DNA from: Scytalidium lignicola
Lineage: Eukaryota > Ascomycota > Leotiomycetes
DNA length: 17,196 nucleotides
Direction of reading: 5' to 3'
NCBI GenBank assembly: GCA_002812745.2
Contig: NCSJ02000561.1
Coordinates: forward strand, 1 to 17,196
In this document: piece by piece, positions 1-7,175 of the stretch
Numbering within the stretch: position 1 is the first letter of the stretch
Layout: the number at the start of each line of letters is the position of its first letter
Position numbers and translations under genes: made by a program
The notes under the pieces: model-generated
Told to the model about the DNA's origin: nothing
Databases searched by the model: none
What the model saw: the letters and a program-made list of their open reading frames with translations, nothing else

Positions 1-1875
1 CTTCCATTGTAGCAGGAAGCCAGGCATAAAAGTCATCCAGTCGCAAGGAATTAAATTCTGCCTGCCTCTCTCACCTCACGTCCAGGCAAGCAAGACAAGC
101 AGATCGATGTGAGGCAATACTGACGCGACCTGGGAAATGGAAGTGGAGGAGGGGGAAGTGGTGGTGGTGGTTGTTGGTTGTTGCTTTAATTCACGCACGA
201 CGTAACCGCAAACGAGGGAAGCGTCTATCGCAAGTCAGCGCTCCGGCTATGGTCTGACGTATTTGCTTGATTGGCACGCTGGCCGGTAATGGCGACGGGA
301 TACAACGCTGTGTCATGCACAGAGCAGCGTCCTCGAGTGATCCGATATGAGGCGAAATCCATCAGTCGTTGAACGCGGGAGATGTTTTTGTTGAGAGGCG
401 CAAAACGGGATGACGATGGAGGAGGATGGAAAGTTGGTAAGAGTGAGAAAGTGAAGAGTGAGATTTTGGGATGGAGATGGGGCCGAGCGAGCCAGCATGG
501 GATTTGCGGTGGTGACCGTTGGACTGTCAGCAACAAGTTACCGCACTTACGGACCAAGAGTCGGGGCTGGACCGANTTTTTTTTTTCGGCGGGGGGATTG
601 TCAACTTTCCCACGCGCCAGCAGGTTGTGAGACATTCAAAAAGCAACGATGGCAACACACGACAAGTTTTGCCTGTGATAGCTTTTCTTTCTTACACCAC
701 TCCATCCTTCAATAATCAATAATCGTACACATTTCGCGGCGTGGCCATGATGAGATGGCGCTTCGCCAGCAGCCAGCACCAACGACAATGCCTTGGTCAC
801 TGCCTCGACTGCCACGACACCGATTTCCAATTTTTAATTTAGGACTGGTACTATGACTGGAAGTTGTCGCTGCGCAAACAGCTGGTGTCTACGGTACACC
901 TTAAGTCTCTTATTCACAAGTACAAAATAGTTGCTCGTTGGGAGAGAGATTCGTGAGTACTGTACAAGTACCGGACCTCGGGAGTACTCGCAAGGCAAAC
1001 CACCAACACAATGAATGGACCTCATCGATTGATTTGTTCCTTTTCTACAAACAGTGCCAAACCATGATCTTACCTCCAGTTGTGGGGGTGTTTGCAAGGA
1101 GTTACTCTCTTCGAGGAACGGCGGTGAGGTACTTGTACTTCCGATGTGTAATGGGGTGCGTTTCACTAGAGCTTTGAACTAGAAAACTAATTGCGCACCT
1201 TTGACCGTCTCTTCCTCTCACAAATAATAATCTAATAGTTCTGAATGTGAATAGAGGCGTTGCAGGTAAACTATCTTTGGCGGAAAGCCAATCTAGATAG
1301 GATGGATAAACTGATGGGCAGATATAAGTGTTGTAGTGTTTGTCGTCAAGGCAAAGAGGCAACTACCGGTATACGATTCCAACATAAAGGGAGAGGATGA
1401 ATGAGGATGAATTGATTTGTGATCATGGAAGAAAATTTCTTTTTGCTATCCCTGTACAAGAACTTTGTGGGAGGATTTGAGGGCAGTTTTGTACATCCAT
1501 ACGAAGTACATCCCTCGTCTTGATACGTAGGGACTAACTTCGCAACACCGACGACTCCTCGGGACAAAGAATTGAAGAAATGTGTTGGCGGATACCAGAA
1601 GCCCCGGTCGCGCCAAGGACTCGCCGGCTACAGGGCTGAAGAAGTAAGCCTTCTCTCCGGGTATGCTGTTGCCTCTCTCCAGTGTCTGTCTCGTGCGGGC
1701 TGCGTCCAGTAACAGCCGGCCAGGTGTTTCCCATACACCCATTTATTTCGTGCTCTGCTTTCTCTTATAACCCCCCACGGGNCCTGCACTGAGGGATTCC
1801 TGTGACTCGTTAACCATCAGCCCTCTCTGCCTTAGGGTGTGGCTCACGCATCCTCTACGATCCCACACAAGTAGA
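1..1875. other. Intergenic, no supported gene
   Basis: I find no reading frame with a plausible start, a recognisable domain or a convincing splice pattern on either strand. The longest ATG-initiated frame (minus strand, 1742 to 1446, 98 codons) resembles no family I know. There is a GGT/GTT-rich stretch at about 155-185, a T-run beside an N at 576, and GTAC-containing short palindromes at 955-995. No tRNA-like B-box was seen. Confidence 0.6.
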
Positions 1876-1908
1876 CAGAGCATATCGCCCTCTGGGCGAT
1901 ATGCTCTG
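1876..1908. repeat. Perfect 15-bp inverted repeat with 3-nt loop
   Basis: The left arm CAGAGCATATCGCCC (1876-1890) is the exact reverse complement of GGGCGATATGCTCTG (1894-1908), separated only by TCT. The half-motif CGATATGC recurs just downstream at 1911-1918. It could be a cruciform, an RNA hairpin or a mobile-element footprint; nothing nearby decides which. Confidence 0.9.
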
Positions 1909-2113
1909 GTCGATATGCCGGAGGGTGTGCGGGCTTCTGACGTGGCGACGTGTCCACGTTGACAAGTGCTGGTGGTGTAGCAGTAGCCAGGCATTCGGAC
2001 TGCAGCTGGTCTCGAGCTGATTGGCAGCCATGGACGCTTCCGCAGGAACCCGACGACTGGACTGCTGGATAACTGGTCGACCCGATCCGCGCTGACCATG
2101 AGCCCGATGATTT

Positions 2114-2240
2114 GCGCATGTCAAATGCGCGTTCTGGCGCAGTGTGACAGTGTCGTGGGTTGTTGTGGGTTGTTGTGGGTGTGACCTGAGGCTAATGTGC
2201 AGAACTGTGCAGAATATGCAGAATATGCAGATAGATGTGC
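2114..2240. repeat. Cluster of short tandem and inverted repeats
   Basis: GCGCAT (2114-2119) and ATGCGC (2125-2130) form a small inverted repeat. GTGGGTTGTT is repeated twice at 2155-2174 and followed by a partial copy. From about 2197 there is an irregular series of TGTGCAGAA and TATGCAGAA units. This is simple-sequence DNA, with no coding signal. Confidence 0.75.
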
Positions 2241-2581
2241 AGCCTGACTCCCTCTCTCCCCATTGCGCCGGGCGGTCTCGGCCCCCGCTCGTCCTACAAA
2301 GTGAGCATGCCATTCTTGATTCTTGTGCATATCCGCTTTATGCTCTTAATTATGCCTTTATGCAACTATCCATCTCTTCTCTCACGTGCCCTGGCTTCCT
2401 CCTTTTTGTGCTGCTTACCGTGCTTTACCTCCAGACTCCAACCTCCAACCGCATCCCCGATGCTGGCTGCATGAACTGCTTTTCGGACTTGTGTAGGTTG
2501 CTGGAGATAAACCATGACCACTCGACTGTAACAACATGCTCGTTACTCATCAAGAGCAAATAGCAACTCCTATCATGACAT

Positions 2582-2617
2582 GGGGTGGGTGCACATTTTG
2601 AAAATGTGCACCACCCC
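2582..2617. repeat. Long near-perfect hairpin, 17 bp with one bulge
   Basis: GGTGCACATTTT (2588-2599) pairs with AAAATGTGCACC (2601-2612). The stem continues with GGGGT (2582-2586) and ACCCC (2613-2617) across one bulged G at 2587. The centre is TTTTGAAAA, so as RNA the tip must open by a few bases. No gene on either side claims it as a terminator. It may be a small mobile-element remnant. Confidence 0.85.
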
Positions 2618-3755
2618 TCTGTCAGTTGCCTAATTTCACTTTACATTGTAATCGGTCTCGATGCTCGTCTTCTCCCTATTTTGTTCTACTCCTTTCCACT
2701 ATTACTTGTTATCTGGGAGGATGATACGTGAGGGTGAGGATTCTCGGTCGAAGGTTTGATGGAATTGGACGCTCTCCGCCATAACAGCTGCGAATGCCTA
2801 AAGACAAATTGTTAGCTGTGCTCTAATACAAAGTAACGAGATTGATAGCTGATAACTATTCTCTTGGCCTCCTGTCTCTCTTGTCTCTTTCTATTGTTCA
2901 TTTTGGTTATTTTTTCTTGTGATCGATAGTTTTGGTTCAACATGTACATGCAGCTGGCTGAAGAAGAGGCCCAGCCACGCTTCCTTCAATCGTTTTCTTG
3001 CCTTCTCTAGTGTAATGCTATTTGATTTACATTAAACTGCTGGTCACTGGTCGCTGGTCCGCAGTCCGGCTTGATATGCCTGGATCCCTAGGTATCGTAG
3101 TGCCGGATATGCGTGAAGCTGAATAAGAACCTCTCCAATCTCATTCTGAAGTTATCCAAATACTGCCAGTAGTCTCAGCGTGTCTGGCAAAGGTTAAATG
3201 ACTGTCAGAGTTGCTGTTGTTTCCGTAGATGTCTTATGTAATGCTGTCACTGCTTGATGTTGGTGCCTTTGAGAGCCTTTTGGGAGCCATGGAAAGTCCG
3301 ATCAAGTTGGTGGGATTGCTCTCAGCATTATGACCTGTTGATTTCTATCCATTCACACTTGCTTGACGATCGGTAGGTGCTTCTATCCTTCGTGGCATCG
3401 ATGTAGATTGATGGTGGAAGGTGCTCGGCCTTCCCCATCCCTCCTGCTCGAACAGTTTGTCCTGCAGGAGATACAACGCCAGTAATTACCCTGAGCTTAT
3501 CAGAGCGGATAGCTCCTGGATTTTCTCTGCTATATCGAAGCAGATCTTTGACACGGTGCAGTTCTACTGTTGTCCTGAAGATCTCGTCGGGCTGATGGAG
3601 CACTGCTCCACGCCCATTTCCTGTATATCCTCAGTTGCAGCTCTATATGTATAATTATACGTAGTATTATGCTATGCCTACAATTCTACAAGTTTATATG
3701 GTAATCCTAATTCGTTCTGCTATCTATATGCCATTTCCATGCATTTTGAGTCAAT
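2618..3755. other. Intergenic, no supported gene
   Basis: No supported gene. A minus-strand frame is open at 3328-3603 but begins without ATG and resembles no family I know. A short tandem (CTGGTC-like, three copies) lies at 3040-3059. From about 3640 the sequence becomes AT-rich with many TA steps, which in ascomycetes can reflect repeat-induced point mutation of old repeats, but I cannot show that here. Confidence 0.55.
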
Positions 3756-3812
3756 TGGCGTTTTGTCCCCTATTCGGGGGCAGATCTCGGGGGTACAAAC
3801 ATCAAAACGCCA
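3756..3812. repeat. 57-bp inverted-repeat element
   Basis: The terminal arms TGGCGTTTTG (3756-3765) and CAAAACGCCA (3803-3812) are perfect 10-bp reverse complements. Inside, CCCC (3767-3770) can pair with either of two G5 runs (3776-3780 and 3789-3793). The element sits in AT-rich DNA and is clearly more GC-rich than its flanks. It may be a miniature transposon remnant; I see no clear target-site duplication. Confidence 0.75.
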
Positions 3813-3920
3813 CAACTACCCCTATAGACAAGCTCTAAACAAGCTGTCTTCACAGTACCTAGTATATACTATCTTACTAGATATCCTCATATAATTTTTA
3901 TTATCTTCTACCTCAGCATT

Positions 3921-4011
3921 CTCTCCCTAGAGGCTCGAGAAGGCTCAAAATCGCCCTTGGGGTACTTCCACCCCGTTGTCTCCCCAACGGCCTCTTTCCC
4001 TAGACGTACCC
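3921..4011. repeat. Nested inverted repeat with loop-core-like motifs
   Basis: GGGTAC (3960-3965) and GTACCC (4006-4011) enclose a hairpin CCGTTG (3973-3978) / CAACGG (3985-3990) with loop TCTCCC. Just upstream, at about 3922-3944, are CTCCCTAGAGGC and GCTCGAGAAGGC, which resemble the two forms of the loop core of the array at 5993-6985 with one or two bases missing. The resemblance may be chance. Confidence 0.5.
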
Positions 4012-4129
4012 TCCTAATTGGGCATTTTTGAGGCTATTCCTTCCTGCTATGGCAACCCTTCCTCCCTCTTTCGTCCATTTTGAGCCCGCTACCGTGCTTT
4101 TCGAGTCCCGCTACGAGGCTTGATTCCCT

Positions 4130-4410
4130 TGGGTATTTATTCTCGCCCTTTGCTCTTCTTCTTCCNTTTTTTTCTTCTTCCTCTTTTCCTCTTCGACCCA
4201 TTCCGCGCTCTCACACGATCTTACTTCACTCTACATACTCTCAATCGCTCATCGTAGTCACCTGACCAGTGTCTTCGATCCAACCTATTCACTCTATATT
4301 CGCACACCTTTATACCTTCCTCTACTCTTCTTTTACTCTCGTCACCCTTTATTCTTCTTTTCGATACCTAGTTCATCGTTCAGTTCACGTCAAGGTATTC
4401 AACCGTAACG
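4130..4410 (+). promoter_or_regulatory. Pyrimidine-rich promoter/leader of the 4411 gene
   Basis: The 280 bases before the start codon at 4411 are strongly C/T-rich on the plus strand, with TTCTTC and CTCTTCT tracts and one N at 4166. CT-rich leaders just upstream of start codons are common in filamentous ascomycetes, with transcription often starting within or after the tract. I see no convincing TATA box. The exact transcription start cannot be read from sequence. Confidence 0.5.
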
Positions 4411-5431
4411 ATGCAACCTCAACAGACTTCCTCGACCGGCGAGTCCTTTGCCATGTTAATCTCCAAAGGACTTGCAAGGTTCCTTTACAAGGGCACAAGA
4501 TGGGTAAGCTATTATGACTTTCATACTTCCCTCTTATCGTCGTCGTAGTCCTTATTGTTGTCCTTGTCCTTGTCTCTGTCATTGTCTCTATCACTTGTCT
4601 CTATCACTTGTCTCTATCACTTGTCTCTATCACTTGTCTCTATCACTTGTCTCTATCACTGTACTTTTTGTTGTCCATGTATCATTCCCTAGTCAATCAT
4701 AATCATCATTGTCTCTTTGGTTTCTCATTTACCTATTATCATTCTTCCATCCCTTACATAACACCCCGTGTATACATTTACTGTCCTTACCATTGCCCTA
4801 CTGATTACTTACATTACGCTAGATTGTGGGAGCTTTTGCTTTCATCTGTGTGATCTTCGTTCTTTTCCTTTGGTACCTGATCAAGCTTATTACCACTGAA
4901 ATTGCCTTCGTCAACCAACGACAGATCCGACAAGCTCCATCGCCCGTCGCAGAACTCCGACAAATTGCTGGGCCCAAGATAACGAACCTTCCCAGATCAA
5001 GCCTACGGCCCGCCCTCAAGACTTGTAACACAGAACCCCGTGGTTTCGGTTTCAAGCATCGGCGGGTGCATTTCGAGTCGGAGGGTAAGACGATCACGCC
5101 AATGCGGTGCTATGATCCTCAAGATGATAGCACATCGTTCTTAACCTTCGACGACTTGACTGAGGTTGGTGCGTCTACCAGGATCGTACATCATGATAGC
5201 CACGCCCACTACCCTGGAGGAAGAACAGTACGGATGAGGACCGGTGGACATGGCGAACTAGTTCGCTATGATGGAATATATCTTGCCCCCGTGTGGCAAG
5301 GATATTCTGACAAGGACGCCGCCTCAGCCGTTGCTGCCAGCTACGCGGTATTGCACTCGAATCCCGCAGCGTACAAGATGGCCAGGGAGGCAATGTTGGA
5401 GGAGATTAGGCGTTTAAGAGGTGAAGGGTAA
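4411..5431 (+). CDS. Unrecognised 233-aa single-pass membrane protein (two exons)
   Basis: I do not recognise this family. The model is exon 1 at 4411-4503 (31 codons, ATG after GTAACG) and exon 2 at 4823-5431. They are joined across a phase-0 intron 4504-4822 with donor GTAAGC and acceptor CTAG. At 319 nt the intron is unusually long for this window because it holds a 13-bp tandem repeat. The product starts with a short, partly amphipathic segment. A single hydrophobic span follows at about residues 32-54 (rich in F, I, V, L, W), beginning exactly at the exon junction. Then comes a basic, soluble region of about 180 residues ending in a charged helix (EEIRRLRGEG). I infer a single-pass membrane protein with a soluble C-terminal domain; topology is not determined. 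The splice model is supported by frame continuity and the uninterrupted 201-codon second exon. The C-terminus could differ if a GTAAGG donor at the stop codon (5428) is used. Confidence 0.8.
4582..4659 (+). repeat. Intronic minisatellite, six perfect 13-bp copies
   Basis: TTGTCTCTATCAC is repeated six times without change from 4582 to 4659 and preceded by degenerate CTTGTC units from about 4545. It lies inside the intron of the 4411 gene and accounts for much of its length. The pyrimidine-rich unit carries no AG, so copy-number change would not create a new acceptor site. Confidence 0.95.
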
Positions 5432-5992
5432 GGACAACTGAGTACGCTCTGTTGAATTGACAATACAGCCTTACACTATCACCTCAAGGTAAGTGATCGT
5501 TTCCTTTTTACATTATAATAGGGGTATCTTTACGGGTCTCCGCCAAAAACAAATGAAAATAAAGGTCTCGGGATGTATGAATGCGGCTGGTCCCCAATTT
5601 CAGAACCCCAAGATATCACAAAACAATCACCAAAAAAGCGAACAACGCACCACCATTTATTTACCCTGCCTTAACTTTTTTGTTTTGTTATGTGTTTTGT
5701 TTCTTTTTATGCCTTTTACTTCTTATGTCTTTTGCTGTTGTATTGTCGATTTACCACCATCACTATTATTACCCCCCTTTTGTTGTTGGCTGATTGTGTA
5801 CAGGGACTGGCAGCGAGTGATGAATACAATTCTAGAATATATGAGCAGGTAGTAGTCCCCTCTTTGTTTTGGCTAATTGTATCCAGACAATAAAAATCAC
5901 TCACTCCCAGATTTTTCGGAAAAGAGAAAGTAAACTTGCGGATGTGAGGGCATCAATGCAGGGTAGATTGGAGATTTAGATGGTACTTGGAC
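5432..5992 (+). other. 3' region of the 4411 gene, possible UTR intron
   Basis: No gene seen. CAAG|GTAAGT at 5486-5493 is a near-perfect splice donor, suggesting an intron in the 3' untranslated region or in a longer isoform. AATAAA-like hexamers occur at about 5559 and 5889 and could direct polyadenylation. If the second, or neither, is used, the transcript would approach or enter the hairpin array that starts at 5993. Confidence 0.45.
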
Positions 5993-6040
5993 GTGCAATT
6001 TGCGACTTCCGCTCCCTAGAAGGCACGAAGGCATTTGCAT
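5993..6040 (+). repeat. Array unit 1
   Basis: Core at 6011-6024. CTTC/GAAG inner stem, then TGC (6001-6003) with GCA (6031-6033), then GTGCAA (5993-5998) with TTGCAT (6035-6040, one G-T pair). Confidence 0.8.
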
Positions 6041-6092
6041 TTGATGAGTTACTCTCACCGATCGACATCTTTCCCTCCCACGACGTCACATA

Positions 6093-6140
6093 GTATAAGC
6101 TGCTGCTTCGGCTCCCTAGAAGGCAAGAAGCCACTTATAC
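6093..6140 (+). repeat. Array unit 2
   Basis: Core at 6111-6124. GCTTC (6105-6109) pairs with GAAGC (6127-6131). The outer arm GTATAAG (6093-6099) pairs perfectly with CTTATAC (6134-6140). These outer arms share nothing with those of unit 1. Confidence 0.9.
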
Positions 6141-6199
6141 CTTCATTCTCATCGTCGTCTTCGCCACCTCTTTCTCTCGCCTTTCTCGCCTCCTGAAAA

Positions 6200-6237
6200 G
6201 TTATCACTTCCGCTCCCTAGAAGGCCCGAAGTGTTAC
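6200..6237 (+). repeat. Array unit 3
   Basis: Core at 6212-6225. CACTTC (6205-6210) pairs with GAAGTG (6228-6233); a few further pairs form outside with a bulge. Confidence 0.85.
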
Positions 6238-6267
6238 AGTCTTGCTACCACAGTCAACACCTCCCAC

Positions 6268-6318
6268 GATGCAAATTGCAGCTTCCGCTCCCGAGAAGGC
6301 CCGAGGCCATTTTGCATC
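6268..6318 (+). repeat. Array unit 4 (G-variant core)
   Basis: Core GCTCCCGAGAAGGC at 6287-6300. GCTTC (6281-6285) pairs with GAGGC (6303-6307) through one T-G wobble. The outer arm GATGCAAA (6268-6275) pairs perfectly with TTTGCATC (6311-6318). Confidence 0.9.
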
Positions 6319-6340
6319 TCATATACGGCAATTTCACAGC

Positions 6341-6376
6341 ATGCAACTTTAGCTCCCTAGAAGGCACAAAGTGCAT
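6341..6376 (+). repeat. Array unit 5
   Basis: Core at 6352-6365. ACTTT (6346-6350) pairs with AAAGT (6368-6372), a double change relative to ACTTC/GAAGT. ATGC (6341-6344) pairs with GCAT (6373-6376). Confidence 0.9.
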
Positions 6377-6425
6377 CTCCGCTGTCACAGTTAACTTTTC
6401 CATTCACCTGTTATATCTTGCAAAT

Positions 6426-6467
6426 GTGCAACTTCCGCTCCCGAGAAGGCACGAAGTCACTTTGCAC
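6426..6467 (+). repeat. Array unit 6 (G-variant core)
   Basis: Core at 6437-6450. ACTTC (6431-6435) pairs with GAAGT (6453-6457); GTGCA (6426-6430) pairs with TGCAC (6463-6467) across a 5-nt right-hand bulge. Confidence 0.9.
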
Positions 6468-6480
6468 CTCTTATAGCCTA

Positions 6481-6513
6481 CTACTTTCGCTCCCTAGAAG
6501 GCATGAAGTGTAG
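6481..6513 (+). repeat. Array unit 7
   Basis: Core at 6489-6502. ACTTT (6483-6487) pairs with GAAGT (6505-6509), with T-G at the innermost pair. An alternative pairing joins CTA (6481-6483) with TAG (6511-6513) using a bulge. Confidence 0.8.
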
Positions 6514-6542
6514 CTCCTCATATATCTTCGCATTCTCCAACC

Positions 6543-6576
6543 TGCAACTTCCGCTCCCTAGAAGGCACGAATTGCA
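6543..6576 (+). repeat. Array unit 8
   Basis: Core at 6553-6566. TGCAA-(c)-TTC (6543-6551) pairs with GAATTGCA (6569-6576), eight pairs with one bulged C. Confidence 0.85.
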
Positions 6577-6601
6577 CCTCCTCTCCTCCTCTACCTCGCC
6601 A

Positions 6602-6647
6602 TGCAGTCTGAAACTTCAGCTCCCGAGAAGGCAGAAGCCAGTTTGCA
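6602..6647 (+). repeat. Array unit 9 (G-variant core)
   Basis: Core at 6619-6632, with the right spacer one base shorter than usual. CTTC (6614-6617) pairs with GAAG (6634-6637); CTG (6608-6610) can pair with CAG (6639-6641); TGCA at 6602 and 6644 can pair at the outside. The outer stem is weaker than in other units. Confidence 0.7.
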
Positions 6648-6662
6648 CTTCACTACAGTTTT

Positions 6663-6695
6663 GACTTTCGCTCCCTAGAAGGCATGAAGGGCGTC
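6663..6695 (+). repeat. Array unit 10 (weak stem)
   Basis: Core at 6670-6683. Only CTTT (6665-6668) with GAAG (6686-6689) pairs clearly. GAC (6663-6665) and GTC (6693-6695) are an alternative that competes for one base. This is the least supported stem in the array. Confidence 0.6.
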
Positions 6696-6724
6696 TCGTC
6701 TCGTCTCCTCCTCTACTTCACTAC

Positions 6725-6769
6725 GCAACTTGGAACTTCAGCTCCCTAGAAGGCAAGAAGCCATCTTGC
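6725..6769 (+). repeat. Array unit 11
   Basis: Core at 6741-6754. CTTC/GAAG (6736-6739 with 6757-6760), TGG (6731-6733) with CCA (6761-6763), and GCAA (6725-6728) with TTGC (6766-6769) form three stacked helices separated by small internal loops. Confidence 0.85.
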
Positions 6770-6777
6770 ACTTAACT

Positions 6778-6820
6778 ACAACTTTGACTTTCGCTCCCTA
6801 GAAGGCATGAAGTCATTTGT
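6778..6820 (+). repeat. Array unit 12
   Basis: Core at 6793-6806. TGACTTT (6785-6791) pairs with GAAGTCA (6809-6815), all seven pairs with T-G innermost. ACAA (6778-6781) can pair with TTGT (6817-6820). Confidence 0.9.
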
Positions 6821-6871
6821 GGTCCTCTATCATAACCGACACTCAGCTCCTCTTCAATCCGATTCCGATAC

Positions 6872-6913
6872 AGGTTGTCCCTTTCGCTCCCTAGAAGGCA
6901 TGAAGGGCAACCT
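6872..6913 (+). repeat. Array unit 13
   Basis: Core at 6886-6899. CCCTTT (6879-6884) pairs with GAAGGG (6902-6907), and AGGTTG (6872-6877) pairs with CAACCT (6908-6913) across one bulged T. This is the longest stem in the array (12 pairs), with arm sequence unlike any other unit. Confidence 0.9.
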
Positions 6914-6935
6914 CCCTCCTCATACACCTCACTAT

Positions 6936-6985
6936 TCAACTTCGACTTTCGCTCCCTAGAAGGCATGAAGTCATTTGCATCTTGA
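6936..6985 (+). repeat. Array unit 14
   Basis: Core at 6951-6964. GACTTT (6944-6949) pairs with GAAGTC (6967-6972), T-G innermost. TCAA (6936-6939) can pair with TTGA (6982-6985) at a distance. No further core copy is found downstream. Confidence 0.8.
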
Positions 6986-7063
6986 GTTCTCTCAGTCTCC
7001 TCATCACTCAGCTGTTGATGTCAACAAAACTATCCACTGTCTTGTCAGCAGTTCATTGAATAC

Positions 7064-7175
7064 GNTTCCCCCTTGTNGGGGGCGCCCTACGGGGCGGCCC
7101 ACCGATCCCGAAACTTTCGCGCAGTGGTGGGCGTCAGTACCTCGTTTGTCAGCTCATTTGGCATTCGGGGGAAGC
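7064..7175. mobile_element. Possible 112-bp MITE
   Basis: GNTTCCCCC (7064-7072) and GGGGGAAGC (7167-7175) are reverse complements if the N at 7065 is C. TA lies near the left end (7061-7062, one base away) and directly follows the right end (7076-7077), which would suit a TA target as used by Tc1/mariner elements. A second inverted pair, GCCCACC (7097-7103) / GGTGGGC (7126-7132), lies inside. The segment is GC-rich between AT-rich flanks and codes for nothing. Confidence 0.45.

Larger units (their letters stand above)
5993..6985 (+). ncRNA. Array of 14 stem-loop units with a conserved loop core
   Basis: Fourteen copies of GCTCCC(T/G)AGAAGGC start at 6011, 6111, 6212, 6287, 6352, 6437, 6489, 6553, 6619, 6670, 6741, 6793, 6886 and 6951, giving start-to-start spacing of 51-101 nt. 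Each core is preceded by a version of ACTTY-(C/A/G) and followed by a version of (A/C)N-GAAGT, which pair as an inner stem. In most units the sequences further out also pair but differ completely between units. The linkers are C/T-rich and G-poor. No long open reading frame crosses the array. It lies between two convergent protein genes. I know of no described family that matches. The best reading is a structured plus-strand RNA, with a cis-acting DNA array as the alternative. Confidence 0.8.

Noticed and set aside
1855..2313. Minus-strand open frame of 152 codons
   Set aside because: It runs through the perfect hairpin and tandem repeats, has Cys/His-rich low-complexity composition and no domain; probably chance.
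3328..3603. Minus-strand open frame of 91 codons
   Set aside because: It begins at GTG rather than ATG, overlaps an open frame on the other strand and resembles no family I know.
5993..6985. CRISPR array
   Set aside because: The conserved part is a hairpin loop, spacing is irregular (51-101 nt), the segments next to the core pair with each other, and the context is a fungal genome.
5993..6985. Coding tandem-repeat protein
   Set aside because: Spacing is often not a multiple of three and the core contains TAG, so no frame stays open across units.
7121..7132. hAT-like terminal motif CAGTGGTGGGC
   Set aside because: No inverted partner or 8-bp target duplication was found in the window.
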